A DNA stretch of 49,199 nt from Deltaproteobacteria bacterium (GTDB lineage: Bacteria > Desulfobacterota > Desulfobacteria > Desulfobacterales > Desulfatirhabdiaceae), in NCBI GenBank assembly GCA_016219185.1, contig JACRBZ010000085.1, forward strand, positions 1 through 49,199, given 5' to 3'. Position 1 is the stretch's first letter. Every line of letters starts with the position of its first letter. The notes below the pieces were generated by a model that worked only from the letters and a program-made list of their open reading frames with translations, did no database searches and was not told the origin of the DNA. The position numbers were made by a program, and so were the translations under genes. Of this stretch, positions 16,406-25,681 are shown one piece after another.

Positions 16406-17962
16406 ATGCATTTCGACAAATCTTTATTGGATAAACTAACCAGTATAAAGTATCTCCCGACGCTTCCTCATATTCTTCTGCAGTTGATCAAAACCTGCAA
16501 CGCGGAAAGCGGTAGCCTTAAAGAAATCTCCAGAATCATTGAAAAAGACCCGGCACTGACCAGCCGAATTCTGAAACTGGTGAACTCTGCGTATTATTCA
16601 AAAAATAACAAAATCGGCAATGTTGATGGTGCCGTCATCTTTCTGGGAACGAATGCCATTAAGAGTATTGCCATCTGCAGTTCCGTTCACGAAGTTTTCC
16701 AGGATGTCAAATCGAGAGCAGGCTTTAATTTAAAACATTTCTGGTGGCATTCATTAAAGTGCGCGATCCTGGCGAAATCCATCGCAAAGAAACAGAAATT
16801 CCATGACCCGGAAGAAGCCTTCTTATTCGGAATGCTCCATGACATCGGCAAGATCATTCTTTGGATAAATTTCCCGGAGCAATATGCGGCTCTTCTGGAA
16901 AAACGAAAGGACAGTCCCGACTTAATCCTGGCCGGAGAAACCCAGTTGGGCGCCAATCACGCTGAAATCGGAGCCTGGGTGCTGGATAAATGGAATTTTC
17001 AACATGAAATCGTCAACGCGGTTTTTAGTCACCACCATTCTATGTTCAGTATGCTGACCGCGCCTCCGCTGGCCCAATTCATATACGTGGCCAATTTACT
17101 GAGCAGTGAGTCCGGGCAGAAAATCAAAGAAGGCTTAACCGCGTCTCAAAAAATATTCGGATTTACGCAATCCATTGCAGAGGAATTCCTGCGCCAGGCC
17201 GATAACGAATTACAGACAATGGCCGAATCTTTAAACATCGTGATAGAGCCATTCAAGTCCAATGATTTTGAGTATTCGGAAGATGATCGTGAAAAGGAAA
17301 TACTCCTGACCAAAGAAGTGGGTGATCGATCACTGCTGCTAAGCACCGTCCAGAATCTGCTGGCTGCAACCGATGAGGCGGCAATATGGGGGGAAACCTC
17401 TCAAGGGCTCCAAATCCTCTTTGAACTCACCTCAATTCTTTTCTTTGCCTATGACCCCGAAAGCAGCAGTCTTCGGGGGATTACCCTTCCGGACGCCGTG
17501 AAATCCGAAAAGATCAAAGACATGGTTGTTCCGATGAAGATGGAAAAGAGTCTTTTGATTGAATGTCTTCAAACCCGAATGATCACCAACTCCTTCAGCC
17601 GGTCCACAGCCCCTGCGCCCGGCATATCGGACAAACAAATCGTTCAGATTTTAGCCAAGGAAGGCATTGCCTGCATCCCCATGGTCGCTTATGGCGAAAA
17701 AATCGGTGTGATAGTACTGGGTCTGGATCTCTTGGAATTTTCAAGCCTTGAACCTCAAATCAAACTCCTGCAAATGCTGGCGGATCAAGCAGCGGTTGCT
17801 ATTCGTGTTCACCATCTCGGGCAGTCTCAGTTGCAACACATACAACCGGAGCGGGTAGTTACTGCATCGTCGATGGATAAAAAAGTCAATAACCCACCGA
17901 GTATTATCAATTCCTGCCTGAAAAAACTATGGGTTAAACTTGCCAGAACGGACACGGCATAA
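16406..17962 (+). CDS. HDOD-domain signalling protein with a C-terminal GAF-like domain
   Basis: Soluble regulator of 518 residues. Residues 1-210 are an HDOD domain (LPTLPHILLQLIKTC, then IEKDPALTSRILKLVNSAYY, then HDIGK), a relative of HD-GYP that usually keeps the fold but not full phosphodiesterase activity; HDIGK keeps the His-Asp pair here. Residues about 310-470 look like a GAF domain (LQILFELTSILFFAYDP, ACIPMVAYGEKIGVIVLG, QMLADQAAVAI). Such proteins link two-component or cyclic di-GMP signals to gene control. It is a single gene with a GAGG ribosome-binding site. Confidence 0.9.
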   Translation: MHFDKSLLDKLTSIKYLPTLPHILLQLIKTCNAESGSLKEISRIIEKDPALTSRILKLVNSAYYSKNNKIGNVDGAVIFLGTNAIKSIAICSSVHEVFQDVKSRAGFNLKHFWWHSLKCAILAKSIAKKQKFHDPEEAFLFGMLHDIGKIILWINFPEQYAALLEKRKDSPDLILAGETQLGANHAEIGAWVLDKWNFQHEIVNAVFSHHHSMFSMLTAPPLAQFIYVANLLSSESGQKIKEGLTASQKIFGFTQSIAEEFLRQADNELQTMAESLNIVIEPFKSNDFEYSEDDREKEILLTKEVGDRSLLLSTVQNLLAATDEAAIWGETSQGLQILFELTSILFFAYDPESSSLRGITLPDAVKSEKIKDMVVPMKMEKSLLIECLQTRMITNSFSRSTAPAPGISDKQIVQILAKEGIACIPMVAYGEKIGVIVLGLDLLEFSSLEPQIKLLQMLADQAAVAIRVHHLGQSQLQHIQPERVVTASSMDKKVNNPPSIINSCLKKLWVKLARTDTA

Positions 17963-18253
17963 GATGAAATCCCTCAATGAATACAAACCTCAGGATCGGT
18001 GACCGCAACATATTCAGACCAGACTATCTGTGATGGACCCGGATTACCGACTCATTCTTCCACACACTTCCGCCACACCAGCCCTCTGCGAACTTTTGGA
18101 TATTTTCCAGCATTCCACGTGTGATTTGCCGGGTTTCGCATGAGACGAGCACCTGATTGAAGCACACCCGGTTCGAATCGAAAAGCCCATGGGTGCTCAC
18201 TTTCCATCTCAACCGATGGAAAGATCATTCCGGCTGGAAAATGCGTTATTTCC
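17963..18253. other. 291-bp gene-free stretch before the PadR promoter
   Basis: Short frames exist on both strands (18024-18212 minus; a plus-strand frame near 18031 broken by a TGA) but none has a ribosome-binding site or a recognisable family. Confidence 0.35.
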
Positions 18254-18294
18254 TTGACATAGATATTCTCTTTTAGCTATATACTTTTATCTAT
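18254..18294 (+). promoter_or_regulatory. Promoter and dyad operator of the PadR-ABC operon
   Basis: TTGACA at 18254-18259 and TATATA at 18278-18283 (18-bp spacing) form a good promoter just before the PadR gene. The same stretch is a symmetric dyad, ATAGATA-N8-TAGCTA-N8-TATCTAT (18259-18294), centred next to the -10 box. PadR proteins usually repress their own operons, so this is the likely operator; binding is inferred. Confidence 0.6.
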
Positions 18295-18311
18295 ATAAGA
18301 GGAGGATGGTA

Positions 18312-18860
18312 ATGTCCATCAAGTACGCCATACTCGGCATTCTGGCTGAAGGGAACCTGCACGGGTATGAATTAAAATCGAGCTTCGACGAAAAGGTCGG
18401 GGAGTTTTGGAGCCTCAATTACGGGCAGATCTATTCCACCCTGGATCGTCTCGAGAAGGAAGAACTTGTTACCCATGACAGGCAGGCGCAGGAAAAACGA
18501 CCCGACAAGAAGATCTTCAGCATCACGCCGCAAGGCAGAAATGAACTTGATAAATGGCTTTCCACACCGGTTACCAAGGTGCGGGCCCTGCGTGATGAAT
18601 TCTTCGTAAAACTTGTCTTCATGGACAAGACCAATCCCGGTCTCATTATAGAGCTAATCGAAAAGCAAAAGGTACTCTACCTCAAGCACATGAACCGACT
18701 CACGCATCGGAAGGTGGCGCTGAAAAAGGAAGCGGACAGTCTTGATGCCCTTACTACTGAACTTCTCATGGATGCGGGCCTTTTTCACGCCGAGGCGGAT
18801 ATCAAGTGGCTGGCTCTTTGTGAGTCCAAGATCAAGGCGGCCATTGGTCATGAGAAATAA
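18312..18860 (+). CDS. PadR-family transcriptional regulator
   Basis: 182-residue regulator with the PadR winged helix (MSIKYAILGILAEGNLHGYELK, then NYGQIYSTLDRLEKEELVTH, then KKIFSITPQGRNELDKWL) and a C-terminal helical dimerisation region (about 110-180). PadR proteins commonly respond to small hydrophobic compounds and control efflux pumps. ATG 18312 is six bases after GGAGG and is preferred to 18306, which touches it. The ABC operon starts 48 bp downstream on the same strand, so this is probably its local regulator, acting at the dyad 18259-18294. Confidence 0.9.
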   Translation: MSIKYAILGILAEGNLHGYELKSSFDEKVGEFWSLNYGQIYSTLDRLEKEELVTHDRQAQEKRPDKKIFSITPQGRNELDKWLSTPVTKVRALRDEFFVKLVFMDKTNPGLIIELIEKQKVLYLKHMNRLTHRKVALKKEADSLDALTTELLMDAGLFHAEADIKWLALCESKIKAAIGHEK

Positions 18861-18908
18861 CCACAGGGATACGCAAGTACGGAGAAAACACCAACGGAGG
18901 GATAAATC

Positions 18909-19598
18909 ATGATCGAGCTGAAGAATGCGAGCAAGAAGTATCGGCAGGGTGGCCGGGAGGTTTATGCACTACGGGACGTTTCTCTCGTGATCAAAAAGGG
19001 CGAGCTTTTAAGCATCATGGGGCCGAGCGGCTCCGGTAAGAGCACGCTCTTGAATCTCATGGGAGGTCTGGACCAGCCGACGTCGGGTGAGGTATTTATC
19101 GACGACATACCGCTTCACGGCATCACGGACAACGAGCTCACCCTCATCAGGCGAAGGCGCGTGGGTTATGTCTTCCAGTTCTTCAACCTCCTCCCTTTGC
19201 TCACGGCAGCGGAAAATGTGGGCCTGCCGCTTCTTTTGGAGGGTACTCCCTTCTCACGGGTGAGACCCCAGGCTGAATCTCTTTTGCGGCAAGTCGGCCT
19301 GGGGGAGCGAACCGAACACCGTCCCGAACAGCTCTCGGGCGGAGAGATGCAGCGGGTGGCCATTGCCAGGGCCCTTATCACCAATCCTGCCGTTTTCCTT
19401 GCAGACGAGCCAACGGGCAACCTCGATTCCCATACCAGCGAGGATATCTTGCTCCTCCTGAAATCCTTGAATGAGCAGGGCCAGACCATCGTGATGGTGA
19501 CCCATGACCCCAAGGCCGCGGCCTACGGCACACGCATCATCACCCTGAAAGACGGCGCACTGTTGCAGGATCTTTCCATCGGGGAGGACGCTTCATGA
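18909..19598 (+). CDS. LolD/MacB-type ABC transporter ATPase, system 2
   Basis: Cytoplasmic ATPase of 229 residues with intact Walker A (GPSGSGKSTLLNLMGG), signature (LSGGEMQRVAIARAL), Walker B (FLADEPTGNLD) and switch His (MVTHD). Its length is that of LolD. It energises the two large FtsX-type permeases that follow; its stop overlaps the first permease start as ATGA. The ribosome-binding site is GGAGG. It is related to the system 1 ATPase but clearly not a recent copy. Confidence 0.93.
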   Translation: MIELKNASKKYRQGGREVYALRDVSLVIKKGELLSIMGPSGSGKSTLLNLMGGLDQPTSGEVFIDDIPLHGITDNELTLIRRRRVGYVFQFFNLLPLLTAAENVGLPLLLEGTPFSRVRPQAESLLRQVGLGERTEHRPEQLSGGEMQRVAIARALITNPAVFLADEPTGNLDSHTSEDILLLLKSLNEQGQTIVMVTHDPKAAAYGTRIITLKDGALLQDLSIGEDAS

Positions 19599-22180
19599 AT
19601 CTCAGGAACCTGCTCCGGCACATCAGTCTCAAGCACATACGGCTGCAAAAAGCCCAGTTATTCATAGCCATATCCGGCATCTGTCTGGGTGTGGCCGCCA
19701 TGGTCTCCATCGACATCGTAAATAAAAGCGTGATTCATTCCTTCGAGGATTCCATCAGCCAGGTAACGGGACGGGCGACTCTCCAGATCACCGAAGGGGA
19801 ATCGGGGTTTCCCGAGAAGCTGCTCGACCTGGTACAGAATGTTTCCGGAGTCGAGTATGCGGTGCCCGTGATCGAGACAAACGCAAACCTTACCGGAGGA
19901 AGTGAGCGATCCTTGATGATCCTTGGCGTCGATGTGCTGCAGGACCACAAGATCCGCGACTACAGCATAAGAGATGAGACCGCCGACATCCCCGATCCCT
20001 TGCTGTTTCTGGCCAAATCCGATTCCATTCTTCTGACCCGGGCCATGGCAGAACGGGAAGGAATCAAGATGGATCAGGGGATACGACTCCAGACCGTTCA
20101 GGGAATCAAGACGTTTTACGTACGCGGTCTTCTTGATCCCGAAGGCCCGGCCAGGGTGGCCGGGGGAGATATCGCCGTCATGGATATCTATGCGGCTCAG
20201 ATGGTGTTTGGGAAAGAAGGCCGCATCGACCGGATCGATGTGAGCTTTCTCCCGGGTGAAACTCTCGATGCCATGAAGGAGCGCATCCAACGTCTGCTTC
20301 CCGAAGGCTACTCCGTGGATACGCCGGCCGCCAGAACCCGACAGGTCGAGATCCTTCTCAACCGTTTCCAGAAAGCCACGGGTTTTATAAGCCTCATGGC
20401 GATGTTTATCGGCATGTACCTGATTTACAATGCGGTTTCCATCTCGGTTGTGCAGCGCAGGAGGGAAATAGGCATCCTGCGTGCTCTCGGTACCAAAAGA
20501 AGTGAGATCATAAGCCTGTTCCTCGGAGAGACCGTCGCATTTTCCGCCATCGGCTCTGCCTTGGGTATTGGCCTGGGCTTTGTTTTTGCCAAACTAACCA
20601 TTGGCGCGGTATCCCAGACGGTGTCGGAAGCCTTCATAAGAACTTCCGTTACCGCGCTTAGCTTCTCGTGGGAAACCCTTGTCAGGGATGTGGGGTTCGG
20701 AATCCTCGCCAGTCTTTCCGCGGCTGCCTTTCCCGCCATCTCCAGTGTGCGGATCACACCTGTTTCGGCCATTCGCGCCGTTCCATATTCGGAAGACGGA
20801 TTCATGTTCGGCAAGAGAGTAAAAATAGCCGTTGCTTTATTCATTTCATTGGCCGTTTTGAATTTCGCAGCTTACAAAACCGCTGACGCATCGTCCAGTG
20901 GTAACTACGCCTTTGCTTTCGCCTCGGGGGTCTTTCTTCTTGTGGGTATATCAATCCTTGCACCGGTGTTTCTAAAGTGGTTCATCACCTTTTTCCACCG
21001 CTTCATTTCATCCGGCTTCGGTGCCGCGGGCAGGCTTGCCGGCATGAACCTCCAGAAAAACATCTCCAGGAACGGAGTGGCCATTTCAGCCATCTTAGGC
21101 AGTATCGCCCTGTTTGTCGGCTCGGCAGACATCAACAGCAGTTTTCAGGATTCCGTGTTTGAATGGATGGATTCCGTACTCCGTGCCGACATCCTTGTGA
21201 GTTCCGGCCACCTGGTCATGGGTGGGTCTCTCAACATTCCCATGCCCGGCGAAACATTGAAGGAAATCGAGAGAATACCGGGCGTGCGTTCAGTAGAGCC
21301 GTTTCGTAGAATATACCTGAACTATGACGGCAGAAAGACCCTCATGGAAAGCGTTGATGTGGCTTACAGGATGGGGTACTGCCCGTTTATGATTGCAGAA
21401 GGCAACAGGGAGGATATGCTCCGACTTCTGCCCCGTCAGGACAATATCGCTATCAATGAAGCCTTTGCAGCCCGCAACCGAATCAAACCGGGCGATTCCC
21501 TCGACCTCTCCACGCCGAACGGCCCTGTGCGCTTTGGAGTGGCCGCCGTCATCGTGAGCTACGCATCGGACTCCGGAACCATATTGATGGATATCCACAC
21601 TTACCGGCGCCACTGGCAGGACAATTTGGTCGACAAGTTCGATATCCGTGTGAAATCAAAAGAGGATATTTCATCGGTTTGCCGCGGGATTCTGGATCGA
21701 ATGGGCAAAGAGAGAAAACTTTTTGTTCTGTCCTCTCAAGAGTTCAAAGAAGAGGTGCGAAAGGTCCTGGACCGTTCATTTGTCGTTACCAATGCGACGA
21801 ATGTCCTCATGCTGATCATCGCGGGTTTCGGCATCATTGTGACGCTCCTGGCATCCGTACTCGAGCGGACACGCGAAATCGGAGTATTGCGATCCATCGG
21901 TATGAAAAGAAGCCAGGTCTCCGGCGTGATTATCATCGAGTCGGCAATCATCGGTATTGTTGGAGGGTTGCTTGGCTGCATGGGAGGCATCCTCTTCGGC
22001 TGGATAGGGTTCGATGGATTCCTTCGCTTTGATTTCGGGGCAAGCATCAGCTATCACATCCACTATGCGTCTCTGGCCTGGGCGCTTTTACTCTCCGGCG
22101 GACTCTCGGCCATGGCCGGTCTCTACCCGGCGCGGCGGGCGGCAAAAACCAATATCGTGGAGGCACTGAGCTATGAGTAG
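19595..22180 (+). CDS. Large FtsX-type ABC permease, system 2, first tandem copy
   Basis: Inner-membrane permease of 861 residues, about twice the LolC length, with two FtsX-like halves. One N-terminal helix (about 22-42) is followed by a periplasmic domain (about 45-260), three helices (about 265-400, with QRRREIGILRALGTKRSEI), two helices near 410-465, a second periplasmic domain (about 500-735) and three C-terminal helices (with ERTREIGVLRSIGMKRSQV). This layout is seen in YbbP-like permeases. It ends in PARRAAKTNIVEALSYE. It is a tandem duplicate of the next gene and overlaps it by 8 bp. Confidence 0.92.
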   Translation: MNLRNLLRHISLKHIRLQKAQLFIAISGICLGVAAMVSIDIVNKSVIHSFEDSISQVTGRATLQITEGESGFPEKLLDLVQNVSGVEYAVPVIETNANLTGGSERSLMILGVDVLQDHKIRDYSIRDETADIPDPLLFLAKSDSILLTRAMAEREGIKMDQGIRLQTVQGIKTFYVRGLLDPEGPARVAGGDIAVMDIYAAQMVFGKEGRIDRIDVSFLPGETLDAMKERIQRLLPEGYSVDTPAARTRQVEILLNRFQKATGFISLMAMFIGMYLIYNAVSISVVQRRREIGILRALGTKRSEIISLFLGETVAFSAIGSALGIGLGFVFAKLTIGAVSQTVSEAFIRTSVTALSFSWETLVRDVGFGILASLSAAAFPAISSVRITPVSAIRAVPYSEDGFMFGKRVKIAVALFISLAVLNFAAYKTADASSSGNYAFAFASGVFLLVGISILAPVFLKWFITFFHRFISSGFGAAGRLAGMNLQKNISRNGVAISAILGSIALFVGSADINSSFQDSVFEWMDSVLRADILVSSGHLVMGGSLNIPMPGETLKEIERIPGVRSVEPFRRIYLNYDGRKTLMESVDVAYRMGYCPFMIAEGNREDMLRLLPRQDNIAINEAFAARNRIKPGDSLDLSTPNGPVRFGVAAVIVSYASDSGTILMDIHTYRRHWQDNLVDKFDIRVKSKEDISSVCRGILDRMGKERKLFVLSSQEFKEEVRKVLDRSFVVTNATNVLMLIIAGFGIIVTLLASVLERTREIGVLRSIGMKRSQVSGVIIIESAIIGIVGGLLGCMGGILFGWIGFDGFLRFDFGASISYHIHYASLAWALLLSGGLSAMAGLYPARRAAKTNIVEALSYE

Positions 22181-24773
22181 AATGAATCTGGCAAACCTGC
22201 TCCGTCACATCAGTCTGAAACACATAAGGCTCCAGAAAGCCCAGTTGCTCATCGCCGTATCCGGCATCTGCCTCGGGGTTGCCGCCATAGTCTCAATCGA
22301 CATCGTAAACAAAAGTGTGCTCCATTCCTTCGAGGAATCCATCGACCACGTCACGGGCCGGGCCGCTCTCCAGATCACCGAAGGAGAGTCGGGGTTTCCA
22401 GAGAATCTGCTCGATCTGGTGCAGAACGTTCCCGGGGTCGAGTATGCGGTGCCCGTGATCGAGACAAACGCAAACCTTACCGGAGGAAGTGAGCGATCCT
22501 TGATGATCCTTGGCGTCGATGTGCTCCAGGACCACAAGATCCGCAACTACAGCATAAGGGATGAGACCGCCGATATCCCCGATCCCTTGCTGTTTCTGGC
22601 CAAATCCGATTCCATTCTTCTGACCCGTGCCATGGCCGAACGGGAAGGAATCCAGATGGATCAGGGGATACGACTCCAGACCGTTCAGGGAATCAAGACA
22701 TTCTATGTGCGCGGTCTTCTCGATCCCGAAGGTCCGGCCAGGGTGGCGGGGGGAGACATCGCCGTCATGGACATCTATGCGGCCCAGATGGTGTTCGGAA
22801 AGCAAGACCGGATCGATCGGATCGATGTGAGCTTCCTTCCGGGAGAAACCCTCGATGCCATAAAGGAGCGCATCCAGCGTGTGCTCCCGGAAGGCTACAA
22901 CATAGACACGCCGGCCGGAAGGACCCGACAGGTCGAGATCATGCTCATGCGCTTTAAAAAAACCATGGGTTTCATCAGCTTCATGGCGATGTTCGTCGGA
23001 ATGTACCTGATCTACAATGCCGTTTCCATCTCGGTGGTTCAGCGGAAAAAAGAGATCGGTATCCTGCGCGCCCTGGGTGCGAGAAGAAGCGAAATCATCG
23101 GGCTCTTTCTCGGAGAAACTTTAGCCTTCTCCGCGGTTGGCTCTCTTCTGGGAACAGGTTTGGGCCTTGTTTTTGCCAGATTGACCATAGGCGTGGTTGC
23201 CCAAAGCGTAACGGATTTCTATTTAAAGACTTCGGTGACCGACCTCACCCTGTCGTGGGTATCCCTCGGCCAGGATGCGGGTATCGGCATCCTGGCCAGC
23301 CTTGCCGCGGCCTTCTTCCCAGCAGTTTCCAGCGCGCGGATCACACCTGTTTCAGCCATACGCGCTCTTGCCTATTCGGAAGACGGGTTTTTGTCCAGCA
23401 GGAAGACCGGGGTTGCCTCCGCGCTCTGCATTCTTTTATCCGTGGTAATCCTGGCCGCCTACAAGACCGCGGATGCATCCTCGGTTATCAGGAGTTCCAC
23501 CACCGCGCTGGGAGCTGCGCTCTTTCTTGTTCTGGGCATATCGCTTTTTACGCCGGTATTTCTAAAGTGGTTTTTAGCCTTTTCTCATCGTTTCCTGACA
23601 TTCTGCTTCGCCGCGGAAGGAAGGCTTGCGGGCATGAGCCTCGAGAAAAACATCTCCAGGAACGCCGTGGCCGTGGCAGCCATTTTCTACAGCATTGCCC
23701 TGTTCGTCAGCTCGGCAAGTGCGGTTAACAGTGTCAGCAGGTGCACTTTTGACTGGATCGATTCCATCATCCGCGCGGATATCCTCGTAAGCTCCGGACA
23801 TCCCCTGGCTTCGGGCGGATCTCCGACCATTCCCATGCCGGGTAAGATGATGAAAGAGATCGAGGAAGTACCGGGTGTGCTTTCGGCGGAACCCTTTCGA
23901 AAAGGATATGTGAACTATGGCGGCAGGCGCGTCCTGCTCGAGATCTTTGACGTGGCGCTCCGGATGGCGTACTGCCCGGCCATGATCGCGGAAGGCAGCA
24001 GGGAAGACATGCTTCGGCTTTTGCCCCGCCAGGACAATATCGTCATCAATGAAGCCTTTGCGGCCCGCGACCGGATAAAACCGGGCGATTCCCTCATCCT
24101 TTCCACCCCCCACGGACCCGTGCGCTTCGGAGTCGCGGCAATCGTCGTAAGCTATACATCCGATGCGGGCGTCATATGGATGGATAGCGACACCTACCAG
24201 CACCACTGGCGGAATGATCTCATCGATACCATCGAGGTGCGCGTAAAGGCAAAAGAAGATGTTTCGAAAGTGCGCGGGGCAATCCTGGAACGATTCGGCA
24301 AGGAAAGAAAACTATTTGCACTGCCCGTCCGGGAGTTCAAGGACGAGGTAAAAATCATGCTGGATCGTGCTTTCACCCTGACCAATGCGGTGAATATCAT
24401 CACCCTGATCATAGCCGGTTTCGGCATCATCGTGACTCTCCTTGCGTCCGTACTCGAGCGGACACGCGAGATTGGAATTCTTAGATCACTCGGTATGAAA
24501 AGAAGCCAGATTTCCGGCATCGTTATCATCGAATCGGCGCTGATCGGCGCCGCAGGAGGGGTGCTTGGCTCAGCGGCCGGCCTGCTCATCGGGTGGATCG
24601 AGCTTGAAGGATTCTGGCGGATCGATTTGGGCGCGAGTATCACCTATCACATTCACTATGCGTCCCTGGTCTGGGCGCTTTTACTTTCTATCGGATTTTC
24701 GGCCCTGGCCGGTTTCTATCCCGCAAGACGGGCGGCAAAAACCAATATCGTGGAGGCACTGAGTTATGAATAG
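22173..24773 (+). CDS. Large FtsX-type ABC permease, system 2, second tandem copy
   Basis: 866-residue paralogue of the preceding permease with the same two-half plan and FtsX signatures (QRKKEIGILRALGARRSEI; ERTREIGILRSLGMKRSQI). The match is not even: residues about 82-190 are almost identical to the first copy, with an 89-bp stretch of no change in DNA around 22438-22526, whereas the second periplasmic domain is much less alike. The two probably form a heterodimer above the ATPase. ATG 22173 overlaps the previous stop by 8 bp (ATGAGTAG); ATG 22182 would line up better with the paralogue start. Confidence 0.92.
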   Translation: MSRMNLANLLRHISLKHIRLQKAQLLIAVSGICLGVAAIVSIDIVNKSVLHSFEESIDHVTGRAALQITEGESGFPENLLDLVQNVPGVEYAVPVIETNANLTGGSERSLMILGVDVLQDHKIRNYSIRDETADIPDPLLFLAKSDSILLTRAMAEREGIQMDQGIRLQTVQGIKTFYVRGLLDPEGPARVAGGDIAVMDIYAAQMVFGKQDRIDRIDVSFLPGETLDAIKERIQRVLPEGYNIDTPAGRTRQVEIMLMRFKKTMGFISFMAMFVGMYLIYNAVSISVVQRKKEIGILRALGARRSEIIGLFLGETLAFSAVGSLLGTGLGLVFARLTIGVVAQSVTDFYLKTSVTDLTLSWVSLGQDAGIGILASLAAAFFPAVSSARITPVSAIRALAYSEDGFLSSRKTGVASALCILLSVVILAAYKTADASSVIRSSTTALGAALFLVLGISLFTPVFLKWFLAFSHRFLTFCFAAEGRLAGMSLEKNISRNAVAVAAIFYSIALFVSSASAVNSVSRCTFDWIDSIIRADILVSSGHPLASGGSPTIPMPGKMMKEIEEVPGVLSAEPFRKGYVNYGGRRVLLEIFDVALRMAYCPAMIAEGSREDMLRLLPRQDNIVINEAFAARDRIKPGDSLILSTPHGPVRFGVAAIVVSYTSDAGVIWMDSDTYQHHWRNDLIDTIEVRVKAKEDVSKVRGAILERFGKERKLFALPVREFKDEVKIMLDRAFTLTNAVNIITLIIAGFGIIVTLLASVLERTREIGILRSLGMKRSQISGIVIIESALIGAAGGVLGSAAGLLIGWIELEGFWRIDLGASITYHIHYASLVWALLLSIGFSALAGFYPARRAAKTNIVEALSYE

Positions 24774-25608
24774 ATCTGGCGTATCGGATGTGAAATTTCG
24801 AACCGGGGATGTCGGATGTGGCGTTTCGCACTACAGATCGCGCGTTCTGGCAGGGTATGTCGTGTTATTTATACTGCTTTCAATTAGTTGCGCGCATGCC
24901 ATGTCGGGACGGGAGGTCTACGAGAAGATGCACGAGGTGGCGGTAAAGGCCATCGACCACGAGATGGCGGCTACCATGATCCTCTTCGACAAGGGCGGCG
25001 GCACGCGCAATCGTACCCTTATCTCCTACGGAAAGAAGGGCGAAGCAGAAGCCTACAAAGGCCTTGTGCTCTTCAAGACACCGCCCGATCTGAAAGATGT
25101 CGGTTTTCTGGTCCATGCACGCACCTTCGCGGATCGGGACCTGTGGGCGTATTTCCCGGAATTCAAAAAAATCCGGCGTATTCCCACGAGCTCGCAGGAC
25201 GACTCCTTCTTCGGTTCCGACTTTTCATATGATGATTTCGGCGGTCCGGCGAACCTCGACGATTATTCCTTCAAAATCTTGAGAGAGGAGATCCTGGACG
25301 GAAAACCGTGTTTTGTTGTCGAAGTGACTCCAAAGATCCACCGGAAGTATACCCGCTATGTTTCCTGGGTGGCCAAAGACCTATGGATCTATCTAAAGAT
25401 CGAATATTACCAGGAAAAGGAGCTCTACCGCGAAGGGGCGTTCTCCGATGTGCGGGTGATCGACGACATTCCCACGGCATTCAAGGGGCTGATGGCGAAC
25501 ATGAAGACGGGGCATAAGACGGAGTTTACTATTGAAAGCGTCCAATACCATACTTCCTTTTCGGATGACCTTTTTACGCAGAGATCGCTCGAAAGAGCCG
25601 GGAAATGA
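24766..25608 (+). CDS. LolA-like periplasmic carrier (outer membrane lipoprotein-sorting family), system 2
   Basis: Exported protein of 280 residues with a long charged leader before the hydrophobic core (about 28-42; cleavage near AHA-MSG). Family motifs: DLWAYFPEFKKIRRI, GSDFSYDDFGG and CFVVEVTPK, matching the system 1 carrier. Its start overlaps the permease stop by 8 bp (ATGAATAG), the same junction as between the two permeases, so translation is coupled. The likely job is to receive cargo from the ABC complex and pass it to the barrel encoded next. Confidence 0.88.
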   Translation: MNRSGVSDVKFRTGDVGCGVSHYRSRVLAGYVVLFILLSISCAHAMSGREVYEKMHEVAVKAIDHEMAATMILFDKGGGTRNRTLISYGKKGEAEAYKGLVLFKTPPDLKDVGFLVHARTFADRDLWAYFPEFKKIRRIPTSSQDDSFFGSDFSYDDFGGPANLDDYSFKILREEILDGKPCFVVEVTPKIHRKYTRYVSWVAKDLWIYLKIEYYQEKELYREGAFSDVRVIDDIPTAFKGLMANMKTGHKTEFTIESVQYHTSFSDDLFTQRSLERAGK

Positions 25609-25681
25609 AAAACGCCAGGCGCACAGCCCACACGCGGAGCGCAAAACGGCCGGCGCGAAGACTGTCTTCTCGCAGTGCTCC

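Noticed and set aside
18166..18190. GGTTCGAATC, like the T-loop of a tRNA
   Set aside because: The bases on both sides do not form the 5-bp T-stem and no other tRNA arm or acceptor is present.
18024..18212. 62-codon minus-strand frame between the HDOD and PadR genes
   Set aside because: No ribosome-binding site or family; the plus strand also has a coding-like frame broken by a TGA, so the evidence is ambiguous.
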